64,000 nucleotides of DNA from the NCBI RefSeq assembly GCF_029439455.1, contig NZ_JAQFVG010000314.1:48715-112714 (forward strand), written 5' to 3'. How positions within the stretch are numbered: position 1 is the stretch's first letter; each line of letters begins with the position of its first letter. Shown piece by piece: positions 19,328-29,823 of this stretch. The position numbers and the translations under genes were made by a program. Source of the DNA: Caballeronia sp. BR00000012568055 (lineage in GTDB: Bacteria; Pseudomonadota; Gammaproteobacteria; Burkholderiales; Burkholderiaceae). The notes under the pieces are model-generated. The model ran no database searches and had not been told where the DNA came from. It worked only from the letters and a program-made list of their open reading frames with translations.

Positions 19328-21427
19328 TTATGCGGCCAGCTTGGAAATATCCGCGACGCAGTTCATCTGCTGATGCAGCGCGTTCAGCAGCGCGAGGCGG
19401 TTATTGCGCAGCGCGGGATCTTCCGCGTTCACCATTACATCGTTGAAGAACGAATCGACGCTCTCACGTAACGCAGCGAGCGCCGTGAGCGCTTCGGTGT
19501 AGTTGCGTGCGGCAAGCGTGCTCTGCACCCGCGGCGTGACCGCTTCGATCTGCGCGTACAAATTCTTTTCCGCCGATTCGACCAGCAGTTCCTTGTTCAC
19601 CGACGAAGGCGCGCCTTGCTCCGACTTCTTCAGGATGTTGGAGATACGCTTGTTCGCCGCCGAAAGCGTCGCCGCTTCCGGCAGCGCCGCGAACTCGCGC
19701 ACGGCATCCAGACGCGCGACGATATCGTCGAGACGCGTGGGGTTCAGGCTCAGCACGGCTTCGATATCGTTCGCTTCGAAACCGCGTTCGCGCAGCAAAC
19801 CGCGCAGGCGATCGAGGAAGAACGCATAGACCGCTTCGGTCGAATCCGCGACTTCGGGCACGTTGGCAAACTGACGTTGAGCGGCAGCGACGAGTTCGCG
19901 CAAATCGATCGGCAGCTTCTTTTCGAGCAGAATGCGCAGCACGCCGAGCGCATGACGACGCAGCGCGAACGGATCTTTCTCGCCAGTCGGCGCGAGACCG
20001 ATGCCCCAGATGCCGACGATGGTTTCCAGCTTGTCCGCCAGCGCGACCGCAGCGCCGACGCCGGTGGACGGCGTGTCATCGCCCGAAAAGCGCGGTTGAT
20101 AGTGCTCCGTGCACGCCAGCGCGACTTCTTCCGGCTCGCCATCGTGCCGCGCGTAATACGTGCCCATCGTGCCTTGCAGTTCGGGGAATTCGCCGACCAT
20201 GTCGGTGAGCAAATCCGCTTTCGCGAGACGCGCGGCGCGGCGGGTCAGCGTGGCATCGACACCGACCATCGGCGCAATTTCGCCTGCCAGCGCTTCGAGT
20301 CGCTCGACGCGTTGCAGCGTCGAACCGAGCTTGTTGTGATAGACGACGTTGGCAAGCAAGGGCACGCGATCTTCGAGACGCTTCTTCTTGTCCTGCGTGA
20401 AGAAGAACTTCGCGTCGGCCAGACGCGGACGCACCACGCGCTGATTCCCTTCGACGATCTCGCCCGGCGTTTTCGTATCGATGTTCGACACGATCAGGAA
20501 GCGCGAACGCAGCTTGCCGTTTTGATCGGTGAGGGCGAAGTATTTCTGGTTGGTTTGCATCGTGAGGATCAGACATTCCTGCGGCACTTGCAGGAATTCC
20601 TCGTCGAAGCGGCATTCGTAGACGACTGGCCATTCGACCAGCGCGTTCACTTCGTCGAGCAGCGCTTCGGGCATCACCACGCGATCTTCGGCGGCGAAAG
20701 CCTGCAACTGCGTACGGATCGATTCACGGCGATCGTCGAAGTTGGCGACGACGTGGCCCTTCGAGCGCAGCGTTTCGGCGTAGTCGTCCGCGTTCGAAAT
20801 CGCGATCAGCCCTTCCGACATGAAACGATGACCGATGGTGGTATCGCCCGAATCGACGCCGAGCGCGCTGACCGGCACGACGCTGCGGCCATGCAGAGCG
20901 ATCAGACGCTTGACCGGACGCACGAACTGCACGTCGGTGCCGTCCGGGCGCTGGTATGTCATGACCTTGGGAATCGGCAGCTTGGTGAGCGTTTCGCTGA
21001 GCGCGTCTTGCAGGCCGGCGGCGAGCGTCGCGCCCGGCGCGGCGTAGCGCAGGAAGAAGGCTTCGGCCTTGCCGTCCTGCGCGCGTTCGAGGTCAGCGAG
21101 CGGGAAGTCGGGAAAGCCGAGCGCCGCGAGTTTCTTGGCAAGCGGCGGCGTGGGCTTGCCTTCCTTGTCCAGCGCAACCGTCACCGGCAGCACTTTCTCG
21201 CGCACCTGCTTTTCCGGCGCGACATCGCGCACGTTCTTGATGAGCACGGCGAGGCGGCGCGGCGTCGCATATTTTTCGAATGAAGGCGTGCCGTCGATCA
21301 GATCGCGCGCGGCCAATCTTTCGACGATGCCATCGGCAAATGCGGTGCCGAGACGCGCGAGCGCTTTCGGCGGCAGTTCTTCGGTCAGCAGCTCGACGAG
21401 CAGCGATGCAGTAGTGGATTGCGTCAT
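19328..21427 (-). CDS. glyS: Glycyl-tRNA synthetase beta subunit
   Basis: The beta subunit of the bacterial alpha2beta2 glycyl-tRNA synthetase, needed for tRNA recognition and activity. The ATG at 21427 gives 699 residues starting [23 protein letters not shown], as in homologues. The frame stays open to an ATG at 21448, inside the glyQ end, which is less likely. Typical blocks include [21 protein letters not shown], the SNID segment and [18 protein letters not shown]. It is translated directly after glyQ. Confidence 0.97.
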   Translation of the reverse strand: MTQSTTASLLVELLTEELPPKALARLGTAFADGIVERLAARDLIDGTPSFEKYATPRRLAVLIKNVRDVAPEKQVREKVLPVTVALDKEGKPTPPLAKKLAALGFPDFPLADLERAQDGKAEAFFLRYAAPGATLAAGLQDALSETLTKLPIPKVMTYQRPDGTDVQFVRPVKRLIALHGRSVVPVSALGVDSGDTTIGHRFMSEGLIAISNADDYAETLRSKGHVVANFDDRRESIRTQLQAFAAEDRVVMPEALLDEVNALVEWPVVYECRFDEEFLQVPQECLILTMQTNQKYFALTDQNGKLRSRFLIVSNIDTKTPGEIVEGNQRVVRPRLADAKFFFTQDKKKRLEDRVPLLANVVYHNKLGSTLQRVERLEALAGEIAPMVGVDATLTRRAARLAKADLLTDMVGEFPELQGTMGTYYARHDGEPEEVALACTEHYQPRFSGDDTPSTGVGAAVALADKLETIVGIWGIGLAPTGEKDPFALRRHALGVLRILLEKKLPIDLRELVAAAQRQFANVPEVADSTEAVYAFFLDRLRGLLRERGFEANDIEAVLSLNPTRLDDIVARLDAVREFAALPEAATLSAANKRISNILKKSEQGAPSSVNKELLVESAEKNLYAQIEAVTPRVQSTLAARNYTEALTALAALRESVDSFFNDVMVNAEDPALRNNRLALLNALHQQMNCVADISKLAA

Positions 21428-21444
21428 TGTTCTGTCGGGCCTCG

Positions 21445-22464
21445 TCAAACCTGTTCGTTATTGCCGGTGGGCGCGGTTTCCGCCCGCAGCGGCGGCGCCC
21501 AGTCGGGGCGCGCGGCTTCCTGCTGATCGGTGACCAGTTGCGGGTCGCCTTTGATCGGATTGCCGAGCATCGGGAAACCGAGTGCTTCGCGCGATTCGTA
21601 GTAAGTCTGCGCGACCAGACGCGACAACGCGCGAATACGTCCGATATACGCTGCGCGCTCCGTGACGGAAATGGCGCCGCGTGCATCGAGCAAATTGAAT
21701 GTGTGGCCGGCCTTCAGCACGAGTTCATACGCGGGCAGCGCGAGTTTCGCATCGATCATCTTCTTCGCTTCTTCTTCGTAGCTCTTGAAGAGATGGAACA
21801 GCAATTCGACGTTCGCGTGCTCGAAGTTATACGTGGATTGCTCGACTTCGTTCTGGTGATAGACATCGCCATAACTCAGACGACGCAGCACACGGCCGTT
21901 CGGACCGTCTTCTTCCCATTCGGTCCACACGAGGTCATACACGTTCTCGACCTTTTGCAGATACATCGCGAGACGTTCGAGACCGTAGGTGATTTCGCCC
22001 AGCACCGGCTTGCAATCCAGACCGCCGGCTTGCTGGAAGTAGGTGAACTGCGTCACTTCCATGCCGTTGAGCCACACTTCCCAGCCCAGACCCCACGCGC
22101 CGAGCGTCGGATTTTCCCAGTCGTCTTCGACGAAGCGCACGTCGTTCTGCTTCAGATCGAAACCGAGCGCTTCGAGCGAGCCGAGATACAGATCGAGGAT
22201 GTTTTCCGGCGCGGGCTTGAGCACCACCTGATACTGGTAATAGTGCTGCAGCCGGTTCGGGTTCTCACCGTAGCGGCCGTCTTTCGGCCGACGCGACGGT
22301 TGAACATAGGCCGCGCGCCACGGCTCCGGGCCGATCGCGCGAAGGAACGTGTGAACGTGCGACGTGCCTGCGCCGACTTCCATGTCGATCGGCTGAAGCA
22401 GCGCGCAGCCCTTGTCGTTCCAGTAGGACTGCAGCGTCAGAATGATTTGCTGGAAAGTAAGCAT
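21445..22464 (-). CDS. glyQ: Glycyl-tRNA synthetase alpha subunit
   Basis: The catalytic class II alpha subunit that charges tRNA-Gly. The 339 residues start [20 protein letters not shown] and include the class II elements [40 protein letters not shown] and [18 protein letters not shown]. The C-terminal ~35 residues (from about 305) are a proline/alanine-rich extension. It is directly upstream of glyS. Confidence 0.98.
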   Translation of the reverse strand: MLTFQQIILTLQSYWNDKGCALLQPIDMEVGAGTSHVHTFLRAIGPEPWRAAYVQPSRRPKDGRYGENPNRLQHYYQYQVVLKPAPENILDLYLGSLEALGFDLKQNDVRFVEDDWENPTLGAWGLGWEVWLNGMEVTQFTYFQQAGGLDCKPVLGEITYGLERLAMYLQKVENVYDLVWTEWEEDGPNGRVLRRLSYGDVYHQNEVEQSTYNFEHANVELLFHLFKSYEEEAKKMIDAKLALPAYELVLKAGHTFNLLDARGAISVTERAAYIGRIRALSRLVAQTYYESREALGFPMLGNPIKGDPQLVTDQQEAARPDWAPPLRAETAPTGNNEQV

Positions 22465-22637
22465 GATTGCCTTGAATGCGTGACGGAGGGGGTTCGCTCG
22501 TTATTTTCGAGCGATGCAACTCCGAGGCTCGGCCGAGGTGCGGAAACCTTAGATTTTAGCCGAACGCTGAGGGCATGCGGCTTTTTGGGAAGCGCGCTGC
22601 GTTGACCGGCGCTGTCGATCAACGAGTCGAACGATGC

Positions 22638-24287
22638 TCAGCGCTTGTTGCTGCGCGGACGTCCCGGCGCGAACGCAAACCCGAACGCCAGCAGCACCAG
22701 CGACACCACGATCACCGTCACGTTCCCGCTCGTGATATACGGCGTGCTTCCCGACATCCCTTGCACGGTTGCTTCAAGCGAGCCGGTCGTAAACGTCGGC
22801 AGCTTCGACACGACTTTGCCATCCGCGCCGATCACCGCCGTCATGCCAGTATTGGTGGCGCGCAGCATCGGCCGTCCGGTTTCGAGCGAACGCATGCGCG
22901 CAATCTGCAAGTGCTGATCGAGCGCGATGGTATTGCCGAACCACGCAAGATTCGTCGAATTGACGAGAATGCCCGCAGGCGTTTCCTGATTGCGAAGCGT
23001 ATGCGCGATCTCTTCGCCGAAAATATCCTCGTAGCAGATATCGACGGCGATCGGCTGATTCTTCACGAAGAACGCTTTCTGCGCGACCGGACCGCGCGCG
23101 AGATCGCCGAGCGGAATGCCCATCATCCGCACGAACCAGTGGAAGCCCGTCGGCACGAACTCGCCGAACGGCACCAGATGATGCTTGTCGTAGCGATACA
23201 CATCGTTGATGCCGGGCGTGATGCCGAAGAGACTATTCGTGTAGTCGGTCACGTTGCCATCGGGCAGCATCGTCACGCCGATCGCGCCGAACAGAATCGA
23301 CGAATTCGTGTTGTTGGCGAAGTTGCGAATTGTCGTGGCGAAGTCTTGCGGCACTTGCACGGCGAGCACCGGCAATGCCGTCTCCGGCGTGACGATCAGA
23401 TCGGCCGGCTTTTCGGTGATAAGCCGCTTGTACAGCGCCAGTGATTCATCCACGCCCGCCTGCTCGAACTTCATTTCCTGTTTGACATTGCCTTGCAGCA
23501 GACGCACGGTGATCGGCGCATTGGCGGGTGTCGTCCATTGCACGAGCGACAGCAACATGCCCGCGATGACGGTCGCGAGCGCTGTCGCCGCCGGCAACAA
23601 CGTGCGCGTGAATACCGCCTGCACGACCAGCGCCGCGAACAAAGCAAGCACCCACGCCACGCCATATACGCCCGCGATCGCGCCAAAGCCCGCGAAGGGA
23701 CCATCGACTTGTGCGTAGCCGCTGGCGAGCCACGGAAAGCCGGTGAAGATCAGCCCGCGCAACCATTCGCCCAGCGCCCACGCGCTGGCGAATGCAAACG
23801 CGCCGTGCCACGTCGGGGCGAAGCGCGGCGCGGCGTCGATATCGCGCGATGTCGCGGCGTCTTCATCGCCGAAACGTGCGCGGCCCGCGACCAGCGACCA
23901 CACCGCGCTCGACAAGGCCGGATACAACGCGAGATAGAGCGAGAACAAGGCGACCGCCGCCGCTGCGAGCGGCGCGGCCATGCCGCCGTACACGTGCATG
24001 CTCACGTATAGCCACCACACGCCCGTCACGAAGTTGCCGAAGCCGAACGCCCAGCCCGTCGCCGCCGCGCTCAGCCAGCCGCGCGTGCGCGAAAGCCACG
24101 CAAAAAACAGCGTGAAAATGACGAGTTCGATCCACCCGCCATGCGGCGTCGGCGCGAACGAAAGCGTGTTTGCCCCGCCCAGCACGGCGGCGACGAGGTA
24201 ATGCCAGAACGGCAACGCGCGCGGCGAAGCGGAAACGGCGGACGCGTCACGTTGACGGGAGGGAAAGCGAGTCGATGAATCGGCCAT
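22638..24287 (-). CDS. lnt: Apolipoprotein N-acyltransferase
   Basis: Lnt adds the third acyl chain to the N-terminal Cys of lipoproteins in the inner membrane. The 549 residues contain six or more membrane helices in the first ~245 residues. The nitrilase-like periplasmic domain holds the catalytic triad: Glu in VTPETALPV (about 300), Lys in YDKHHLVPFGE (about 367) and Cys in VDICYEDIFGEE (about 417). A last membrane helix is near the C-terminus. It follows corC on the same strand, a conserved arrangement. Confidence 0.97.
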   Translation of the reverse strand: MADSSTRFPSRQRDASAVSASPRALPFWHYLVAAVLGGANTLSFAPTPHGGWIELVIFTLFFAWLSRTRGWLSAAATGWAFGFGNFVTGVWWLYVSMHVYGGMAAPLAAAAVALFSLYLALYPALSSAVWSLVAGRARFGDEDAATSRDIDAAPRFAPTWHGAFAFASAWALGEWLRGLIFTGFPWLASGYAQVDGPFAGFGAIAGVYGVAWVLALFAALVVQAVFTRTLLPAATALATVIAGMLLSLVQWTTPANAPITVRLLQGNVKQEMKFEQAGVDESLALYKRLITEKPADLIVTPETALPVLAVQVPQDFATTIRNFANNTNSSILFGAIGVTMLPDGNVTDYTNSLFGITPGINDVYRYDKHHLVPFGEFVPTGFHWFVRMMGIPLGDLARGPVAQKAFFVKNQPIAVDICYEDIFGEEIAHTLRNQETPAGILVNSTNLAWFGNTIALDQHLQIARMRSLETGRPMLRATNTGMTAVIGADGKVVSKLPTFTTGSLEATVQGMSGSTPYITSGNVTVIVVSLVLLAFGFAFAPGRPRSNKR

Positions 24288-24292
24288 AAATT

Positions 24293-24322
24293 AGGCGGTC
24301 AGGCGGTCAGGCGGTCAGGCGG
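24293..24322. repeat. AGGCGGTC octamer tandem repeat
   Basis: Three exact copies of AGGCGGTC (24293-24316) and a partial fourth (AGGCGG) lie just upstream of the lnt start, between corC and lnt. This is a small slippage-prone minisatellite in the 113-base spacer. Confidence 0.8.
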
Positions 24323-24400
24323 GAGAACGGACTGCAAGGATAAAGCAGTTGAATGACACCGGCCGATGCGGGAGATCGGCCGGTCAACACACGCTGAGCG

Positions 24401-25306
24401 TCAGTCGCGCATTTCATCCTCGTCATCGTCCGCGCGATGATGTTGCTGCGCGAGATTCGGAGCACGTCGTACGAGCAAAACGTGAATCTGCCGCGCATCG
24501 CCACGGAGGATTTCAAACACGAAATCGTCGATACGCACCTTCTCGCCGCGATGCGGCACGCGCCCGAACCGATGCGTCACCAGCCCGCCGATGGTATCGA
24601 CTTCCTCATCGGAGAAATCGGTGCCGAATTCTTCGTTGAACTGTTCGATGCCCGTCAGCGCGCGCACACGATGCCGGCCATCCGGCGTGGCAATGATATT
24701 GCCGGCTTCCTCGTCGAAATCGTATTCGTCTTCGATATCGCCGACGATCTGCTCCAGCACGTCTTCAATCGTGATGAGGCCCGCCACGCCACCGTATTCA
24801 TCGACGACGATGGCGATGTGATTGCGATTCACGCGGAAGTCGTGCAGCAGCACGTTCAGGCGCTTCGACTCGGGAATGAACACGGCGGGGCGCAGCATGC
24901 CGCGCACATCGAACTCTTCTTCGGCGTAATAACGCAGCAAATCTTTCGCGAGCATCACGCCGATGATGTTGTCGCGATTGCCCTCGAACACCGGATAGCG
25001 CGAGTGCGCTTTTTCGAGTACGAAAGGGATGAATTCGGCGGGCTTGTCCGCGATATTGATGGCGTCCATCTGAGCGCGCGGAATCATGATGTCGCGCGCG
25101 CAGAGATCGGAAACCTGAAAGACGCCCTCGATCATGGAGAGCGAATCGGCGTCGAGCAGGTTGCGTTCGTGCGCATCCTGAAGCACTTCGAGCAGTTCGT
25201 CCCGCGTTTCGGGTTCGTGCGAGATGAAATCGGTCAGACGTTCGAGGAGCGAACGCTTTTCTGGGGGTTTCTCGGTGTGGCGTCGACTGGGATAGGGTTC
25301 GTTCAT
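24401..25306 (-). CDS. corC: CorC/HlyC-family CBS-domain protein (magnesium/cobalt efflux)
   Basis: A cytosolic 301-residue protein with paired CBS domains (about 70-190: RDIMIPRAQMDAI, RYPVFEGNRDNIIGVMLAKD, HIAIVVDEYGGVAGLITIEDVLEQIVGDIEDEYD). A C-terminal CorC_HlyC domain (about 205-285) follows. Members bind adenine nucleotides and act in Mg/Co efflux and resistance. It lacks the membrane DUF21 domain, as in classical CorC. The order ybeZ-ybeY-corC-lnt is conserved, though here a chaC-like gene sits between ybeY and corC. Confidence 0.93.
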   Translation of the reverse strand: MNEPYPSRRHTEKPPEKRSLLERLTDFISHEPETRDELLEVLQDAHERNLLDADSLSMIEGVFQVSDLCARDIMIPRAQMDAINIADKPAEFIPFVLEKAHSRYPVFEGNRDNIIGVMLAKDLLRYYAEEEFDVRGMLRPAVFIPESKRLNVLLHDFRVNRNHIAIVVDEYGGVAGLITIEDVLEQIVGDIEDEYDFDEEAGNIIATPDGRHRVRALTGIEQFNEEFGTDFSDEEVDTIGGLVTHRFGRVPHRGEKVRIDDFVFEILRGDARQIHVLLVRRAPNLAQQHHRADDDEDEMRD

Positions 25307-25470
25307 AGCGGAGCGCCCGGCTTCTTCCGGGCGCGTTTTGACGGAAAGTTAAGCATACACCAAGGGAAAATGCGGGCTGAGTGGGGCGGCGCGCATCTGA
25401 AAAGGCATGCTAGCGGAAAAATATGAGACACGTATGTCCAACGCGGTGCATTGGCCGATCGGCCGATGGT

Positions 25471-26130
25471 TCATCGCGGCGCTTCCTCTTCGCGACACCG
25501 CCGCAGAAGCGCTTCCAGCGCGCGATCCGGCATGCCGCTTTCGCGCAGAGCATCGACGGTTCGGCTGACGTAGTCGAGCGTCGTGCCGTATCGGCCGCTG
25601 GCGCAGCCGAGCACCGTGCGCACGATTGGATCGGCGAGCTTGCCAGTGTAGGACGTCGCCTCGCGGCGCATGACGAAGGCGAGCGCATCGACACGGCGGC
25701 CGTCGGCGAGCGTGCACGGCAGCCACGCGGGACGATACGATGCCATCGCCATTTCGCGTCGCCAGAGCACTTCGAGATGCGGAATCGCGCCTTCTCCGGC
25801 CAGTCGAAACGCCATGCCGGTGCACGAGCCGCCGCGATCCAGCGCCAGTACGAGTCCCGGCTGCTCGGGCGTGCCGCGATTCACACGCGACCACAAATAC
25901 AGCCCGCGATGGTAGCCGTGCACCTTGCCGCGCACGGCTTCGACGGTCGGCAAACCGGGGTTCCAGATCAGCGAGCCATAGCCAAACAGCCATAGATCGG
26001 ACCGGCGATCCCAATGCGCAAGCGCCGCCTCGCGCGAGGCGGCAAGCTCTTCATCGGTGAGCAGGGGACATTCGACGAGTGCCGGCGGATACGCCAGACA
26101 GGGTGTGAAAGAAGGGTCGGGATCGGGCAT
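25471..26130 (-). CDS. Gamma-glutamylcyclotransferase, ChaC family
   Basis: ChaC-type enzymes cleave glutathione to 5-oxoproline and Cys-Gly. The 219 residues carry the substrate-binding loop WLFGYGSLIWNPG (about 46-58), the family segment VHGYHRGLYLWS and the block GSCTGMAFRL. The Glu expected for catalysis lies in the middle of the domain. It sits between ybeY (9 bases away) and corC, and its position in this tRNA/ribosome/lipoprotein cluster has no obvious functional reason. Confidence 0.9.
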   Translation of the reverse strand: MPDPDPSFTPCLAYPPALVECPLLTDEELAASREAALAHWDRRSDLWLFGYGSLIWNPGLPTVEAVRGKVHGYHRGLYLWSRVNRGTPEQPGLVLALDRGGSCTGMAFRLAGEGAIPHLEVLWRREMAMASYRPAWLPCTLADGRRVDALAFVMRREATSYTGKLADPIVRTVLGCASGRYGTTLDYVSRTVDALRESGMPDRALEALLRRCREEEAPR

Positions 26131-26139
26131 CGGCCTGCG

Positions 26140-26610
26140 TCAGTCGTCGGTCAAAGGCAGGTAAGGATCGGAAAAGCCAAGAGACTTCATGATATCCGTC
26201 TCTATGGATTCCATCTCTTCCGCCTCGACTTCGACCTCGTGATCGTAGCCCTGCGCGTGCAGCGTGCCGTGAACGATCAGATGCGCGTAGTGCGCCTCCA
26301 ACGGCTTTCCCTGCTCGTTCGCCTCACGCTCGACGACCGGACAGCAGAGAATCAGATCGCCCGCGACCGGATCTTCCTCGGTTTCCGCATACGCAAAAGT
26401 GAGCACGTTCGTCGCGTAATCTTTTTGACGATACGTCCGGTTGAGCACGCGCCCTTCGTCTTCATCGACGAAACGGACGGTCAGATCCGCGTCCGCGAAC
26501 AGCGAAGCCTTGATCCAGCGCGAAACCGCCGCACGCGACAACAAAGCCTTGTGCGACGGATACGCCTTCGCGGCCGGAAACTGAATGGTGAGACCCAGGC
26601 GATGCATCAC
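26140..26610 (-). CDS. ybeY: Endoribonuclease YbeY
   Basis: YbeY is a metal-dependent single-strand RNase in 16S rRNA 3' maturation and ribosome quality control. The 156 residues contain the zinc motif [11 protein letters not shown] with His114, His118 and His124. The start overlaps the phoH stop by four bases, which indicates translational coupling. Confidence 0.97.
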   Translation of the reverse strand: MMHRLGLTIQFPAAKAYPSHKALLSRAAVSRWIKASLFADADLTVRFVDEDEGRVLNRTYRQKDYATNVLTFAYAETEEDPVAGDLILCCPVVEREANEQGKPLEAHYAHLIVHGTLHAQGYDHEVEVEAEEMESIETDIMKSLGFSDPYLPLTDD

Positions 26611-27737
26611 GACGGCTTCTGCGAGTTTTGTGAGTTCTGCGATGCACGCGCCGACGCTTCGGCAAGCGCGGCGTCTTTCTGCGACTGCGCGTCGTAAGCC
26701 TCGACGATGCGCGCGACCAGCGGATGCCGCACCACGTCCGCCGACGTGAAGTGCGTAATGGCGATGCCGCGCACTTCCGACAGCACATGCTGCGCTTCGA
26801 TCAGCCCGCTCTTGTGGCCCCGCGGCAAATCGACCTGCGTGGTGTCGCCCGTCACGACCGCCTTCGAGCCGAAGCCGATCCGCGTAAGGAACATTTTCAT
26901 TTGCTCGGGCGTGGTGTTCTGCGCCTCGTCCAGAATGATGAACGCGTGATTCAGCGTGCGGCCGCGCATGTACGCAAGCGGCGCAATTTCGATCATTTGA
27001 CGTTCGAACATTTTCGCGGTCTTGTCGAAGCCGAGCAGATCGTAAAGCGCGTCGTACAGCGGACGCAGATACGGATCGACCTTTTGTGCGAGATCGCCCG
27101 GCAGGAAACCGAGCCGCTCGCCCGCTTCGACCGCCGGACGCGTCAGCACGATACGCTTGACCTGATCGCGTTCCAAAGCATCGACCGCGCAGGCGACGGC
27201 GAGATAGGTCTTGCCCGTACCCGCCGGCCCGATACCGAACGTCACATCATGCGCGATGATCTGCTTCAGATAATCGCGTTGCGCGGGCGTTCTGCCGCGA
27301 AGATCGGCGCGGCGCGTGTACAGCTTCGGGCCGTGATCTTCGTCGTCGCCGAGATCGATGGTCGCGCTCGGTTCGTCGAACGGATGATCAGGATCGCCGC
27401 GAAAACGCGGATCGACTTCCTGATCCGCGCTGCCGTTGGTTTCGCGCGCATCGCGCGCGCGGCGCGTGGCGTGACGCGCTTCGACCAGCGCGAGCTGGAT
27501 GTCATCGACGGAAATGGGATCGCGCGCGCGGTTGTAGAAATTTTCGAGCGCCGCGAGCGCCACTTTCGCGCCACGGCCGCGAATCGCGATCTTGTGACCG
27601 CGACGCGAGAGCGTGACATCGAGCGCCTGCTCGATCTGTCGCAGGTTTTCGTCGAGCGGGCCGCAGAGGTTGGCAAGCCGCGCGTTATCCTCGCGCGGAG
27701 CGGTGAATTCCAGATGCTGCGTAGGAGCGTTCTTCAA
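26607..27737 (-). CDS. phoH: PhoH-like ATPase (YbeZ)
   Basis: A 376-residue PhoH-family ATPase that partners YbeY in RNA processing. Walker A is [13 protein letters not shown] (about 167-180). Walker B and neighbouring residues are in [16 protein letters not shown], followed by [12 protein letters not shown]. The N-terminal ~100 residues resemble a KH-like RNA-binding region. It follows miaB after 33 bases and is coupled to ybeY. Confidence 0.96.
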   Translation of the reverse strand: MKNAPTQHLEFTAPREDNARLANLCGPLDENLRQIEQALDVTLSRRGHKIAIRGRGAKVALAALENFYNRARDPISVDDIQLALVEARHATRRARDARETNGSADQEVDPRFRGDPDHPFDEPSATIDLGDDEDHGPKLYTRRADLRGRTPAQRDYLKQIIAHDVTFGIGPAGTGKTYLAVACAVDALERDQVKRIVLTRPAVEAGERLGFLPGDLAQKVDPYLRPLYDALYDLLGFDKTAKMFERQMIEIAPLAYMRGRTLNHAFIILDEAQNTTPEQMKMFLTRIGFGSKAVVTGDTTQVDLPRGHKSGLIEAQHVLSEVRGIAITHFTSADVVRHPLVARIVEAYDAQSQKDAALAEASARASQNSQNSQKPS

Positions 27738-27770
27738 AGTGAACTGAATATCCTTGTCTTAGTGCGCCAC

Positions 27771-29132
27771 TCAATGCGTCATTTCGGGCGCGAGCACCAA
27801 TTCGCCACGCAGCGAATGCGGATACGCATGCGTGATTTTCACGTCGATCATCTGGCCGATCAGGCGCGCGTGCGACTGCACCGGCGCCGGAAAATTCACC
27901 ACGCGATTATTCTGCGTGCGGCCTGCGAGTTCGTTCGGATCTTTGCGCGCCGGGCGCTCGACCAGAATACGCTCGGTCTTGCCCACCATCGACGCGCTGA
28001 TGCGCTGCACGTTTTCTTCGATGGTCGCCTGCAGATGTTGCAGGCGTTTGAGCTTCACTTCGCGCGGCGTGTCGTCATGCAGATTCGCGGCGGGCGTGCC
28101 GGGACGCGGGCTGTAGATGAACGAGAAGCTGGTGTCGTAACTCATCTCATCGACGAGCGCCATCATCTTGTTGAAATCGTCTTCCGTTTCGCCGGGGAAT
28201 CCGACGATGAAATCCGTTGACAGCGACAAGTCCGGCCGGATTGCGCGCAATTTGCGAATCACCGACTTGTATTCGAGCACGCTGTAGCCGCGCTTCATCG
28301 CCATCAGAATGCGGTCCGAGCCATGTTGCACCGGCAAATGCAGATGCGAGACGAGCTTCGGCACTTTCGCGTAGGTATCGATCAGACGCTGCGTGAATTC
28401 CTTCGGATGCGAAGTCGTATAACGAATGCGTTCGATGCCCGGCACCTCCGCGACGTACTCGATCAGCGTCGCGAAATCCGCGATTTCGTTCGATCCGAGC
28501 GTCAGCGCGCCGCGATAAGCGTTCACGTTCTGGCCAAGCAGCGTGACTTCACGCACGCCTTGATCCGCGAGACCGGCGATTTCGGTCAGCACGTCGTCGA
28601 GCGGACGCGATACTTCCTCACCGCGCGTGTACGGCACGACGCAATAGCTGCAATATTTCGAGCAGCCTTCCATGATCGATACGAACGCGCTCGGACCATC
28701 CACGCGCGCAGGCGGCAGATGATCGAACTTTTCGATTTCGGGGAAGGTGATATCGACCTGCGCGCGGCCCGTGGCGCGGCGCTGATCGATCATCGCGGGC
28801 AAGCGATGCAGCGTCTGCGGCCCGAACACGAGATCCACGTACGGCGCACGCGCCACGATCGATGCGCCTTCCTGACTGGCCACGCAACCGCCCACGCCAA
28901 TCAGCAGATTCGGGTTCGCTTCCTTCAGTTCGCGCACGCGGCCGAGGTCGGAGAACACTTTTTCCTGAGCCTTTTCGCGCACCGAGCAGGTATTGAACAG
29001 AATGACGTCCGCGTCTTCGGGCGTGTCCGTCTTCACGAGTCCTTCCGCCGCGCCGAGCACATCGACCATTTTGTCGGAGTCGTACTCGTTCATCTGGCAG
29101 CCGAAGGTCTTTACATAAACTTTCTTGGTCAT
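27771..29132 (-). CDS. miaB: tRNA-2-methylthio-N6-dimethylallyladenosine synthase
   Basis: MiaB is a radical-SAM methylthiotransferase that converts i6A37 to ms2i6A37 in tRNA. The ATG at 29132 gives 453 residues starting [20 protein letters not shown]; the frame is open to 29291 without family similarity. The N-terminal cluster cysteines are Cys12, Cys49 and Cys83, the radical-SAM triad is Cys157, Cys161 and Cys164 (CSKYCSYC), and a TRAM domain is at the C-terminus. It works downstream of MiaA, encoded at 52.3 kb. Confidence 0.97.
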   Translation of the reverse strand: MTKKVYVKTFGCQMNEYDSDKMVDVLGAAEGLVKTDTPEDADVILFNTCSVREKAQEKVFSDLGRVRELKEANPNLLIGVGGCVASQEGASIVARAPYVDLVFGPQTLHRLPAMIDQRRATGRAQVDITFPEIEKFDHLPPARVDGPSAFVSIMEGCSKYCSYCVVPYTRGEEVSRPLDDVLTEIAGLADQGVREVTLLGQNVNAYRGALTLGSNEIADFATLIEYVAEVPGIERIRYTTSHPKEFTQRLIDTYAKVPKLVSHLHLPVQHGSDRILMAMKRGYSVLEYKSVIRKLRAIRPDLSLSTDFIVGFPGETEDDFNKMMALVDEMSYDTSFSFIYSPRPGTPAANLHDDTPREVKLKRLQHLQATIEENVQRISASMVGKTERILVERPARKDPNELAGRTQNNRVVNFPAPVQSHARLIGQMIDVKITHAYPHSLRGELVLAPEMTH

Positions 29133-29243
29133 GAATCTACGCCGGTCACAGTGGTTAACCTGGGGGCGCTCATTAAAGGATTGAAAAGGGATTCGCGGAC
29201 TTCTACGCTGATCTGGCCGCTTTTTACTGCAATTTAGCCCGAT

Positions 29244-29249
29244 ATTATA
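29244..29249 (-). promoter_or_regulatory. -10 element of a probable miaB promoter
   Basis: On the minus strand this reads TATAAT, an exact -10 hexamer about 112 bases upstream of the miaB ATG. No convincing -35 was found. Confidence 0.4.
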
Positions 29250-29412
29250 GCGCCGGCAGCGATTCCTTACGTCGTTGCGTGGGTAGGGCAATGCCTTCCG
29301 ATTCCCTCATTTTCAAATCCGCTTTGATAATGATTCAAAGCGTAGCCCAATTCTCAATTCGCGGCCCGCTTCGCAAAATGGCGATCACTTCTTCACCTTT
29401 GCGCGGTCTGCC

Positions 29413-29790
29413 ATGCAACTCGATCACGTCACCCTCATCGCGCCCGACTGCGATGCCTTCATGCGCTTTTTCGTCGATGTCGCGGGGATGCGCGTCGGGC
29501 CGCGTCCGCCTTTCGGCGTCGATGGCTACTGGCTGTATCTCGATGCGCGGCCGGTTCTGCATCTGATCGGCACGGGCGGCGCGGCTTCGGCGGAACGGCC
29601 AGCTTCCGCACGCATCGATCACTTCGCCCTGCGTATCGACAATGCCGCCGAATGGTCCGCGCTGACTGATCGGCTCGAAACGCACGGTTACGCGTATCAA
29701 CTCGCCGACGTGCCGCTGGCGCGCGAACGCCAGTTGTTCATGCGGCTCGCGCCGGGTGTCGTCGTCGAATTCGTGACTGCGCGTTCTTAA
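29413..29790 (+). CDS. VOC-family (glyoxalase/dioxygenase superfamily) protein
   Basis: A 125-residue protein with the vicinal-oxygen-chelate fold. It has MQLDHVTLIAPDCDAFMRFF at the start, YLDARPVLHLIG in the first half, ARIDHFALRIDN opening the second half, and GVVVEFVTA at the end. The His/Glu pattern fits metal binding. The substrate is unknown. It lies 33 bases upstream of an MFS exporter on the same strand, so the two may be co-transcribed. Confidence 0.8.
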   Translation: MQLDHVTLIAPDCDAFMRFFVDVAGMRVGPRPPFGVDGYWLYLDARPVLHLIGTGGAASAERPASARIDHFALRIDNAAEWSALTDRLETHGYAYQLADVPLARERQLFMRLAPGVVVEFVTARS

Positions 29791-29823
29791 CGCGTCTACC
29801 GCTTCTCCCTCTACGGAGCCATC

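Noticed and set aside
19616..21283. 555-codon plus-strand open frame
   Set aside because: Antisense shadow of glyS in high-GC DNA.
26724..28220. 498-codon plus-strand open frame
   Set aside because: Shadow of phoH and miaB.
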